The translations under genes and the position numbers were made by a program. The notes beneath the pieces are model-generated. The model made no database searches and had not been told where the DNA came from. It was given only the letters and a program-made list of their open reading frames with translations. Shown piece by piece: positions 1 through 7,346 of a stretch of 64,000 nt of DNA (its first letter is position 1; every line of letters starts with the position of its first letter). The stretch lies in assembly GCA_003670925.1 (NCBI GenBank), contig QWQG01000254.1, positions 1 through 64,000 on the forward strand. The letters are read 5' to 3'. The stretch is from Planctomycetota bacterium (GTDB lineage: Bacteria; Planctomycetota; Planctomycetia; Planctomycetales; Planctomycetaceae).

Positions 1-604
1 AGTCTTTGGCGATGAACTGAGGCCCGTTGTCAGAGATGATTCTGGGTGTCACGCCGGGGTACTTTTCGCGACCTACCTGAATAATGATTTCGATATCGAC
101 CTCCTCCATTTTTTCACGAATGTCCCAATGGACGATACTTCGGCTGAATCCATCAAGGATCGTGGCCATGAAGTAGAATGTCCCGGCGATGTTGAGGTAC
201 GAGATATCGATGTGCCAGTGTTCATGAGCCACGAGCGGCTGCTGAAATCCGGTACCCTTTTTCGATCGCTGATTGTTCCGTTTGAGCAGTCCGGCGTCAC
301 TGAGGATCCGATAGACGGTGGCTGCACTGCAGGCGACCACATTGGCATCAATCATCATGTACGTCAGGCGTCGATAGCCTGCGAGCGGATGATCGAAATG
401 GAACTGCAGGATGGCCTGCTTTTCCCACTCGTCAAGCCAATGATCACGCGGAATCCAGCCGTTGTGCTCGAAGGCTCGACCGTAGTTTTTCGTCCAGCTG
501 CAATACGTAGACGACCAGATTCCGATCCACTTCTGAATTTGTCCGACAGTGACTTCCGTTTTCTGCGACCACTTGCGGACGTAATCGACCACTTGATCGC
601 GTAT
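1..604 (-). mobile_element. IS3-family transposase OrfB, partial at window edge
   Basis: This is the N-terminal and middle part of an IS3-type DDE transposase that would cut and join DNA ends. Read on the minus strand, the frame is open from just after a TAA near 605 to the window edge. It holds an HTH_21-like segment (FDHPLAGYRRLT) followed by the start of an integrase core. The first catalytic Asp lies in HWHIDISY and the second in ISDNGPQF; the Glu would lie outside the window. No clear ATG is visible: the frame opens with ATA, with GTG codons soon after. OrfB may therefore be made by frameshifting from the OrfA just upstream, or from a non-ATG start. The gene is cut at base 1, so intactness cannot be judged. 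Confidence 0.85.
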
Positions 605-646
605 TTAATGGCCCTGTTCGCTCTGAGCAATCCGGCCACTTGTGGC

Positions 647-967
647 TCAGGGTGCCCCATTGGCTTTTTTTAGTTGCACATGTTCCTGCAGGAGCTCGGC
701 AATCACTTCATTCTTTTGCTGGAGCTTCGTTTCCAGCACTTCAATTTTGGCCAGGTTGGCATCCTCCTGACGTCTGACATTGGCAGAGTTCAGCTTCCGC
801 TCAAAGACGACCGCTCCGTTCTCAAAAAACTGTTTCTGCCAATTGTAGAAGTTGACGATACTCACGCCGTTCTTGTCACAGACCTGCGAGACGGGCACCT
901 TCTCAATGAGATGCACCCTCAAAATCCCAACTTTCTGCTCAGGTGTTAAAATCTTACGTGCTGACAT
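647..967 (-). CDS. IS3-family transposase OrfA (helix-turn-helix)
   Basis: This 106-aa protein is the DNA-binding OrfA partner of the downstream integrase-core OrfB. It has an N-terminal helix-turn-helix of the HTH_Tnp_1 type (EQKVGILRVHL, then VSQVCDKNGVS) and a WQKQFFENG segment. A C-terminal leucine-zipper-like coiled coil runs from about residue 70 to 102. Length and layout are those of IS3/IS911 OrfA. It starts with ATG and ends about 43 bases before the OrfB frame opens, in a different frame, which is the usual IS3 arrangement. No terminal inverted repeat or target duplication could be assigned with confidence, so the outer boundary of the element right of 967 is unknown. Confidence 0.85.
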   Translation of the reverse strand: MSARKILTPEQKVGILRVHLIEKVPVSQVCDKNGVSIVNFYNWQKQFFENGAVVFERKLNSANVRRQEDANLAKIEVLETKLQQKNEVIAELLQEHVQLKKANGAP

Positions 968-1087
968 CAGGCGATACCCTTTCTGGAATCGCTAAACGCT
1001 AGTACACGTTTTCACACTCGGCTCGAACCTGGGCAATACAGAGTCCAGCTAGACTCCGCGCGGTGGAAACTGATGCTTTCATAGTTT

Positions 1088-1146
1088 AACGGCGAGCCGT
1101 AGGCGGAGGCGAATCCTGCTTCCGCCTACGCCTACGGCTCGCCGTT
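1088..1146. repeat. Intergenic palindrome with 18-bp perfect arms
   Basis: The arms (aacggcgagccgtaggcg and its exact reverse complement) flank a 23-base centre that itself begins gaggcg and is partly complementary. It sits between the IS3 element and apt and would form a very stable hairpin in DNA or RNA. There is no T-run beside it, so it reads as a REP-like dispersed palindrome more than as a terminator. Confidence 0.75.
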
Positions 1147-1256
1147 CAACGAATCATTTCAGAATCTGCAAATGCGTCTGATTCGCAGGCTCCTTGATTT
1201 GCATCGCGGATTATCAGAAATTCGAATTTCCTACCCGTACCAATACAGTAGTTCGC

Positions 1257-1790
1257 CTATTCGTCCGGGTCTTCCGTCTGATAGATAATCAAACTGTTGA
1301 CAGGCAGTGAATTCAGCCGTTGGCGGCCATTCAGAAACGCCAATTCAATGACAAAGGCCGCGCCGATGACGTCGGCGTTCTGGCGCTGTGCCAGTTTCAG
1401 ACAGGCTTCGATTGTGCCACCGGTCGCGAGCAAATCATCGACTAGCAGCACGCGATCCCCTGTTCCAATGGCATCGCTGTGGATTTCGAGCGAGTCAGAA
1501 CCGTACTCCAGATCGTAACTGAACTTGTGTGTCTCCCTAGGCAGTTTTCCCGGCTTGCGAACAGGCACAAAGCCAGCTCCAAGTTCCATCGCCAGCGGTG
1601 CGCCGAACACAAAGCCCCGGGCTTCGGCTGCCAGAATTGTCGTTACGCCGGCGTTGCGGAACGGTTCGGCCAGACGACGAATGACTTCCCGCATGGCGTC
1701 TGAAGAATTCAGCAGTGGCGTGATGTCACGAAACATGATGCCGGGCTTTGGAAAATCCGGGACAGATCGAATGTAATCTTTGAGGTTCAT
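1257..1790 (-). CDS. apt: Adenine phosphoribosyltransferase
   Basis: Apt salvages adenine by condensing it with PRPP to give AMP in the cytoplasm. The protein is about 177 aa and has the family's N-terminal segment ([20 protein letters not shown]), the substrate-contacting EARGF motif and the PRPP loop [13 protein letters not shown]. The ATG at 1790 was chosen over an upstream in-frame extension because family members begin just before this segment. This ATG also overlaps the pssA stop codon in an ATGA, which points to translational coupling. The C-terminal part is standard. It is the last gene of the psd/pssA/apt run on the minus strand. Confidence 0.95.
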   Translation of the reverse strand: MNLKDYIRSVPDFPKPGIMFRDITPLLNSSDAMREVIRRLAEPFRNAGVTTILAAEARGFVFGAPLAMELGAGFVPVRKPGKLPRETHKFSYDLEYGSDSLEIHSDAIGTGDRVLLVDDLLATGGTIEACLKLAQRQNADVIGAAFVIELAFLNGRQRLNSLPVNSLIIYQTEDPDE

Positions 1791-2698
1791 GCGGCCTTCG
1801 TTTCTGACGGTGTTACTTTGTTTTTCTGCAGCTTTAGGTAATAACGTTCCCAGAATGCCCGCAGCGGCGAGGAAAATGCGAAGACACAAAATAGCACGGG
1901 CAGTGCCATTTCGCGGACAACAAACACCAGCACCATCGCAAATACGATCTGGAGAATCTGTTTGCGGCTCCGGCGGCCGCGAATCATCTGATTGAACACG
2001 TGGGCGTAGCGAATCCGGGACACCATCAGCATCGCCGCTGCCAGCGTGATGAGCGGCAACAGAATGACTAAACTTGGCAGCAGGTAGTCAGCAACCGGTT
2101 GTGCCCATGAGACGGTCCCTTCAGCACTCAACTGTTCTTTGAGTTCCTTCACGCCGATCGGGAACGATGCAACGACACCCGCAGCCGCTGGTGAAGGCAA
2201 CCCACTGAAAAAGTCATGCGAATCTTCCTCTTCAGTTTCAACATTGAATCGGGCCAGACGCAGGATGGCACATACCATAAACAGGACCGCGATCGCCCAC
2301 AGGATTCGTGGATGATAGTTGAACGGAGCCGTGATGATCGTATCCATCAAATGATGATCCGGATGCACGAGCTGCAGCATGATGAATGCCGGAGCGACTC
2401 CGAAGCTGATCGCATCACTCAGGCTGTCCAGTTGCGCGCCGAAATCTGATGTCTGATTTGTGAGTCGAGCAGCGCTGCCGTCGAGCATGTCGAAGAGCAT
2501 GGCGAGAAAAATCAATTGTGCCGCCGTGATCAGTTCGATGCCTTTGAAGTGATCCGGGCCAACTTTGGCGGCGATAGAGATCGCTCCAAATCCGCACGCG
2601 GCATTGCACAGCGTGAGCAGGGTCGGCAATACCGCAAAAACTTTTCGGTGACGAATCCTGCGCGGCAAGACTGGTGGCTTCGTGTCAGCATCAGACAT
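1787..2698 (-). CDS. pssA: CDP-diacylglycerol--serine O-phosphatidyltransferase
   Basis: PssA is an integral membrane enzyme that makes phosphatidylserine from CDP-diacylglycerol and serine, the step before the psd reaction encoded next door. The diagnostic CDP-alcohol phosphotransferase motif is complete: DG-x2-AR-x8-G-x3-D-x3-D, visible as DGSAARL, then [11 protein letters not shown]. Several hydrophobic helices surround it ([40 protein letters not shown]). The C-terminal region beyond residue 220 has two further hydrophobic stretches and a basic tail. ATG at 2698 is preferred to the TTG one codon upstream. The stop overlaps apt by four bases, and psd ends about 65 bases upstream, so psd-pssA-apt probably form one transcript. 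Confidence 0.95.
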   Translation of the reverse strand: MSDADTKPPVLPRRIRHRKVFAVLPTLLTLCNAACGFGAISIAAKVGPDHFKGIELITAAQLIFLAMLFDMLDGSAARLTNQTSDFGAQLDSLSDAISFGVAPAFIMLQLVHPDHHLMDTIITAPFNYHPRILWAIAVLFMVCAILRLARFNVETEEEDSHDFFSGLPSPAAAGVVASFPIGVKELKEQLSAEGTVSWAQPVADYLLPSLVILLPLITLAAAMLMVSRIRYAHVFNQMIRGRRSRKQILQIVFAMVLVFVVREMALPVLFCVFAFSSPLRAFWERYYLKLQKNKVTPSETKAA

Positions 2699-2764
2699 CA
2701 AGTATCGCCTTTATTCGGAGAATCAGTGCTAAAGAAGCTGCAGCTGCGGAGGCCATGAATCTCT

Positions 2765-3802
2765 TCATTCATGAATGCGTGTCGCGTAGGTGGCAAGTAC
2801 GCTATTTCCCGCCGTGACTTTATCCCCAAGCCGTACACGAATTTCAAGGCCATCCTCGGCGGGAAGCACAAGTTCCGTCCGCGAACCCAGTTTAATCATG
2901 CCAAACTGTTCGCCACGCGCCAATTCGTCACCCGGTTTGCTCCAGCATACAATCCGTCGGGCTAAAGCACCGGTGATCTGCCGCACGAGCATTCCGCGAA
3001 AAGGAGCCTGGTTTTCTTCCAGGAGCATGGCCAGTTGCTCGTTTTCCCGGGCTGACTCAGGGCGCAGGGCGTTGAGACACTTGCCGGGGCGATAGCGTAA
3101 ACCGATGACGCGTCCAGCGATCGGCGCGCGATTGATATGGACATTGAAGATTGACAGGAAGATCCCGATTTTCTTAGCCGGCCCACCAATGTCGTCGTCG
3201 AATGGAATATCTTCGATATCAACAATCTTGCCGTCCGCCGGAGACACCACGAGCCCGGGATCAGGCGGACTGATGCGGCGTGGATTGCGGAAAAACCATG
3301 CGATGAGTCCGCAACTGACAGCACTCGCCACGGCAACGAGGATCGCGATCACTTTGAGGGCCCCGGTGGAGTGATTCGCCCACCATGCAAACCCAAGCGT
3401 TGCAGCCTTCGTACTGCCACACATCAAGAACAACTCGGCCAGTCCCACGCGCGCAAAAGGTAGTCGGTCTCGCCAAGCGAACGGGTCATCATGGAGATCC
3501 CAATACCAGCCACCCTGATTGCGATAAAACTTCAGGTCGCGTGGATCAAGTACCTCATGCGGACAAGGATTGAAATCACCTTTGCGACACGCAGCCATCC
3601 GGGCGACATACCCGCGCCGAAACGTCCTCAACCCGCACCTACGGACGCTACCCCAAGCTTTTTCGAGGTGGATCACGACACCACTGCCAGGTTGAATATC
3701 TTTTAACTGTGAATCCATTGGCCACAGTTTACGCGGACTAGTACGAGTGACAGCGGGCGCAGGCCGGCTGGAGGAACTATGGTTTGATGAAGATGCAGAC
3801 AT
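2765..3802 (-). CDS. psd: Phosphatidylserine decarboxylase with N-terminal extension
   Basis: Psd converts phosphatidylserine to phosphatidylethanolamine using a pyruvoyl group made by self-cleavage. The C-terminal half carries the family features: a transmembrane helix (VIAILVAVASAVSCGLIAWF) followed by FRNPRR, SPADGKI, FLSIFNVHINR and the self-cleavage site LGSR, with the Ser near residue 307. This is the short GSR-type enzyme. Ahead of it are about 170 residues not found in the compact bacterial enzyme, including a Ser-rich start and a Cys/Trp/Arg-rich section (GGWYWDLHDDPFAWRDRLPF). The start at 3802 is tentative; an internal ATG (MDSQLKDI) would remove 28 residues. It lies upstream of pssA on the same strand, completing the PE pathway. 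Confidence 0.9.
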   Translation of the reverse strand: MSASSSNHSSSSRPAPAVTRTSPRKLWPMDSQLKDIQPGSGVVIHLEKAWGSVRRCGLRTFRRGYVARMAACRKGDFNPCPHEVLDPRDLKFYRNQGGWYWDLHDDPFAWRDRLPFARVGLAELFLMCGSTKAATLGFAWWANHSTGALKVIAILVAVASAVSCGLIAWFFRNPRRISPPDPGLVVSPADGKIVDIEDIPFDDDIGGPAKKIGIFLSIFNVHINRAPIAGRVIGLRYRPGKCLNALRPESARENEQLAMLLEENQAPFRGMLVRQITGALARRIVCWSKPGDELARGEQFGMIKLGSRTELVLPAEDGLEIRVRLGDKVTAGNSVLATYATRIHE

Positions 3803-3917
3803 ATGACCATTCAAGAAGAAAGCCCCAAAGGGCCTGCACTGTGAGCGGAACGCCAAGAGCTGGTTGCTGATTGAATCCGCACCCGAATCGCCGGTTTGAA
3901 AATGCGATATGATGTCG

Positions 3918-3942
3918 CTTCTCCCCCGCATCGCGGGAGAAG
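3918..3942. repeat. Short hairpin between psd and the DMT-like gene
   Basis: An 8-bp perfect stem (cttctccc / gggagaag) with a short GC loop lies in the 268-base gap downstream of the minus-strand DMT-like gene. There is no T-run, so it is a weak terminator candidate or a small dispersed palindrome. Confidence 0.45.
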
Positions 3943-4070
3943 GGAAATCAACCTTAAAATGCCGAACTTCAAAATACGCCAACTGCATCCCATTTGTGCC
4001 TCCCGCGGAGGATAGGATGAATGAGGGCCAACAATAGATCTAATCATCATGGCGGCAAACGCAGTGCCAC

Positions 4071-4637
4071 TCACTGTGGCGTTGTTGAGCCGCCACCGGC
4101 AGTCGCTGCGAACGCGGCGACCGGTTGAGCGGAGGCCTTGATCTCATTCGGTTTGTTGAACATGACAAGCAACATGCCGGCAATCGCGACGACCAATCCG
4201 ATGTAGAATGAAGCACTCAATGATTCAAACTTTTTGCCGTGAGCAAAGATCGTCACGGACACAATCGTATTGATAATCGGGGCACCGGCAAATACTAACG
4301 GAGCAACTATGAATGGGGCCGCTGAGCCAGCCTCTTTCACGGCAAAGATGACGCACAATGCACCGGCGGCTCCAGCAATCCCTGCGAGGATCCCAAATGT
4401 GATGCTCGGCGTTGCCCAATTAAGTTTTGCTGAATCTTTTGCGGTTGGGTCACCCTTGTAAAAAATGAAGAAACTTGGGATCAGCACGGCGACTAAGAAA
4501 TAGGCAATCCCAACCATCAAAAACGCGCGCAAATTGCTGCCAAATCTCGTCGTCGCATCGTGCACAAGCGGAACATAGACACCCCACGAAAGGGCCGCTC
4601 CGGCGACAAACGCAAGTACAGTCCATTTAATATTCAT
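4071..4637 (-). CDS. EamA/DMT-like small membrane protein
   Basis: This is a 188-aa integral membrane protein with five or six predicted helices (TVLAFVAGAALSWGVYVPLV, FLMVGIAYFLVAVLIPSFFI, ITFGILAGIAGAAGALCVIF, FIVAPLVFAGAPIINTIVSV, FYIGLVVAIAGMLLVMF). The helix spacing and Gly/Ala-rich character resemble half of a drug/metabolite transporter, but it is shorter than a 10-helix DMT protein. ATG at 4637 (MNIKWT) is preferred to an upstream in-frame start because the hydrophobic segment follows directly. The substrate is unknown. The C-terminus is Ala/Gly-rich and probably cytoplasmic. It stands alone between psd and the divergent C1 cluster. Confidence 0.75.
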   Translation of the reverse strand: MNIKWTVLAFVAGAALSWGVYVPLVHDATTRFGSNLRAFLMVGIAYFLVAVLIPSFFIFYKGDPTAKDSAKLNWATPSITFGILAGIAGAAGALCVIFAVKEAGSAAPFIVAPLVFAGAPIINTIVSVTIFAHGKKFESLSASFYIGLVVAIAGMLLVMFNKPNEIKASAQPVAAFAATAGGGSTTPQ

Positions 4638-4968
4638 AAATCTAGCTTTCACTACGGCATAAAAAACGGGTTTGTCTGCACCCAACGGCAAACAATGGAC
4701 GGCAAACTTCGCGAAACACCAAGCGTCGGTTCACTGTGACACACATCATCAACGATTCATGTGTCACATCCCTGTATTGTAGAAGTCAAGCACGGTTTGG
4801 AAATCGAACGACAGCGGCCATCGTCAATTTCGAGACTCTCAAAGCCACTGAATTGCCGTTTCTGATTGCGATGACTGAAGTCCGACACTAGACTCCGTAA
4901 CTTTCCGAGCCTTCCGGTTCCCGGTGGAGCTTAATCGTGGTGAGGCATTTTCGAATCGAGGCAACTTG
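4638..4968. promoter_or_regulatory. Divergent intergenic region with an operator-like palindrome
   Basis: This 331-base gap separates the leftward DMT-like gene from the rightward fwd cluster, so it should hold promoters for both. It contains the inverted repeat TGTGACAC (4735-4742) and GTGTCACA (4761-4768) around an 18-base centre, which would suit a dimeric regulator. I could not assign -35/-10 boxes with confidence and see no coding sequence here. Confidence 0.4.
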
Positions 4969-5310
4969 ATGGTTTCCCGGCGTTTTATTCTGAATCCTTC
5001 GCGCACGGCCAAACAAGGCGCTCTGATCAATTCCGGCAAGGATACTCCTGAATATAAGGCGGTTGTCACCACTTTGACGATGGACGCTGCCGATATGAAG
5101 GAAATGGGAATTGAATCTGGCGATTCGGTAATCGTGCGCACCGAATTCGGCGAAGCCATATTTCAATGCGAACCGGGGAAGTGTCCAACGGGACTTTTGT
5201 TTGTACCGTACGGCCCACCAACTTGTAAACTGATGGGCGGCGACACTGATGGCACTGGAATGCCAACTTCAAAAGGCTGGGACGTCGATGTCGAACCGGT
5301 TCCAAAGTAG
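4969..5310 (+). CDS. fwdD: Formylmethanofuran dehydrogenase subunit D (molybdopterin-binding)
   Basis: The 113-aa product resembles FwdD/FmdD, a small beta-barrel protein homologous to the C-terminal molybdopterin-dinucleotide-binding domain of formate dehydrogenases. In archaeal enzymes FwdB and FwdD together form the W/Mo catalytic site. Family features are the N-terminal FILNPSRTAKQG, the central GDSVIVRTEFGE, and the C-terminal GLLFVPYGPP, then GGDTDGTGMPTSKGWDV. ATG at 4969 was chosen because an upstream in-frame ATG adds 15 residues without family resemblance. The gene heads the fwd cluster. Proteobacterial Fhc clusters have no such subunit, so its presence points to a real metal cofactor in the complex. 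Confidence 0.8.
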   Translation: MVSRRFILNPSRTAKQGALINSGKDTPEYKAVVTTLTMDAADMKEMGIESGDSVIVRTEFGEAIFQCEPGKCPTGLLFVPYGPPTCKLMGGDTDGTGMPTSKGWDVDVEPVPK

Positions 5311-5481
5311 ATCCAGAGTGGCATCCGCGGCTGACAAGTCGCCTTGGATTCCCGTGGTACGTAGTTCAGGGGTTGCTGGCAGTCTGAACTTGCGATTTGT
5401 ACCAAGTCGGAGGATTCAGCGAGTCATCAGCCCCATTTTCCAAAATTCTATAATTCAATACACAACGACAGGACCGAATCC

Positions 5482-5646
5482 ATGACTGACGACACAAATG
5501 CTGCAGCAGATTTTGTCTCAGACGAATCACCGCATTTTTCAGCCGAACCGCCGCAGCCACAATTTGCCGCATGGGAAGAAGTTGATAAAGGCCGTTTCAT
5601 GCCTCGTCGTGTACGAGGTAGCAATCCCGGCCGCGCGCTTGGTTGA
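5482..5646 (+). CDS. Small hypothetical protein (54 aa) in the fwd cluster
   Basis: This short ORF lies between fwdD and fwdB. It has an acidic N-terminal half (MTDDTNAAADFVSDESPHFS) and a basic C-terminal end (KGRFMPRRVRGSNPGRALG). The Arg-rich tail and Pro/Gly content suggest a conserved peptide and not random sequence, but I do not recognise a family. It begins with ATG about 170 bases after fwdD and ends about 115 bases before fwdB, on the same strand. A small accessory or assembly factor for the complex is possible from position alone. Confidence 0.5.
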   Translation: MTDDTNAAADFVSDESPHFSAEPPQPQFAAWEEVDKGRFMPRRVRGSNPGRALG

Positions 5647-5761
5647 ACATTTCTCGTTCCTTCGTCCGGTTCGGACGAATCCGCTCCAAAGCCGAAGTGC
5701 AGTCACGATTGATCATTCTGCCGTTTCACGAAACACTAACAGCGTCCGGGGACAAGCCACG

Positions 5762-7096
5762 ATGAGTCTCAACGTCATTAACAATGCCACATGTACGTTC
5801 TGCGGGTGCGTCTGCGACGACATTCAGCTTCACTTCGACGAGACGCGAATTCACGAAGCCAAAAAAGCCTGCGTGCTTGGCAAGGCGTGGTTTTTAAATC
5901 ATACGGCAGACCACGAATATCCGGACGCCCTGATCGACGGGCACGAAGCGACGGTGGACGAAGCGATCGAAGCTGCCGCTACGTTTTTGCATGACGCGCA
6001 CATGCCCTTGATTTATGGACTGAGCAACACGACCTGTGAAGCGCAGCGCGAAGCGGTCTCACTGGCCGACCGCCTCGGAGGGTTGCTAGACAGCCACACA
6101 TCGCTTTGACACGGTCCTACCGAAATCGCCGCCCAGTTGGGTGGTAAAGTGACGTGTACTCTTGGCGAAGTAAAGAACCGAGCAGACTTCATTGTGTACT
6201 GGGGCGGGAATCCTGCCGAATGCCATCCAAGGCATTTCACCAAGTATACGCTGATGCAAAAAAGTAAATTCCTGCCCCGTGGTCGTAAAGACCGCACGAT
6301 GATTCTGGTGGATATTCGCGAAACCAAAAGTGGGGGCGCCGCTGACATCTTTCTTCAGATTCGCCCCGGCAAGGACTTCGAAGTCTTGACGATTCTCCGC
6401 GCCATCTTAAAAGGACAGCATGTCAACGAATCGGCGATTGCGGAAACAGGCCTGACACTGGAACAGTTAACCGACTTTATCGACCGAGCGAAGAAGGCAA
6501 AGTTTGGCTGTATGTTTTTCGGGATGGGTTTGTCAATGACACGCGGTAAGCACATGAATTCTGCGGCGCTGCTGACCCTCGCGGCGGAACTCAATGCGTT
6601 CACGAAATTTGTGGCCATGCCGATGCGAGGCCATGGAAACGTCACCGGTGCGGACGTAATTATGCGATGGCAGACGGGGTTTCCTTTCGGGATCACCTTC
6701 AATCGCGGCTACCCGCGGTATAATCCCGGCGAGTTTTCAACAGTCGATGTACTCGTGCGCGGCGACACCGACGCAGCCCTCATTCTGGGGGCTGACCCGG
6801 GCGCGACGATGCCCCAGCCCGCGATCGATCACCTCGCCCGCATTCCGACGATTGTGCTCGACCCGAAAGTCACGCACACCAGCCGGCTCGCCCGCGTCCA
6901 CATCACCACGTCGGTCGCAGGGATCAGCGCTCCAGGAACTGCGTATCGGATGGATGAAATCCCACTCCCATTGAAGCCGGCGTTGAAGTCGCCATATCCT
7001 ACGGATCAAGAAGTGGTCCGCAGGATCAACGAAGCGGTGGCTCGTAAATCGCACTGGATTCCGGACGGTGGCCCAATGACCATTCTGCAGAGATAG
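5762..7096 (+). CDS. fwdB: Formylmethanofuran dehydrogenase subunit B, probable selenoprotein
   Basis: FwdB is the molybdopterin-guanine-dinucleotide subunit that interconverts CO2 and formate in the formylmethanofuran dehydrogenase complex. The reading frame is 444 residues with one in-frame TGA at residue 116. The codons on both sides are in the same frame and join conserved FwdB sequence: GGLLDSHTSL before, HGPTEIAAQLGG after, then TLGEVKNRADFIVYWGGNP. In archaeal FwdB the residue just before HGP is the Cys, or in some species Sec, that binds Mo/W (about residue 118). The N-terminus has CTFCGCVCDD (Cys 11, 14, 16, 18) plus Cys37, suiting a [4Fe-4S] cluster. ATG at 5762 follows a GGGGA ribosome-binding site. 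Standard gene callers would split this into two ORFs. A nonsense mutation or a read error is the alternative. Confidence 0.85.
6107..6109 (+). other. In-frame TGA, probable selenocysteine codon
   Basis: This TGA lies in frame at codon 116 of fwdB. The next codons encode His-Gly-Pro, matching the U/C-H-G-P active-site context of molybdopterin formate dehydrogenases and FwdB. Other genes in the window end normally with TGA, so global reassignment of the codon is not the explanation. Confidence 0.8.
6129..6144 (+). promoter_or_regulatory. Candidate bacterial SECIS hairpin
   Basis: CCGCCC-AGTT-GGGTGG forms a 6-bp stem (one G-U pair) with a four-base loop. A further G-U pair can close it at the base. 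The loop begins 25 nt after the TGA, and a G lies within its first two bases, with U beside it. These features agree with the general bacterial SECIS pattern of an apical loop a few tens of nucleotides downstream of UGA. There is no obvious bulged U as in E. coli fdhF. Confidence 0.6.
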
Positions 7097-7346
7097 TCTT
7101 TGGTCCCTCACGAAACATCGACAGCAGGAATTGCAGGTAGGATGGACATTCTTGTCCGTCGGATGGCCATGAAACGCTGTGGAAGCGGAGCATGTTATGC
7201 ATCGAGAGGCGTACGACAGTGAAGGCGTGTTTGGCGAACGACTCGGACATGAATGCCCAAGCGACATGCATCGCGGCTTTGGACCTAGGCGGCAGAGCTT
7301 TAAAATCCTGCCAGATCAATTTCACAACAATTAAACAAGGCACGCC

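Noticed and set aside
364-660. 98-aa minus-strand ORF starting MGHPEPQVAGLL
   Set aside because: It is out of frame with the integrase-core protein that covers the same bases and has no family features.
985-1020. Terminal inverted repeat of the IS3 element
   Set aside because: A sequence ending in ...gtgaaaacgtgtactagcg on the minus strand might be an IS end, but the other end is outside the window, so it cannot be verified.
6137-7096. A separate 319-aa gene starting at 6137
   Set aside because: It is the same frame as the preceding 115 codons of fwdB and begins in the middle of conserved FwdB sequence; the two parts form one gene across the TGA.
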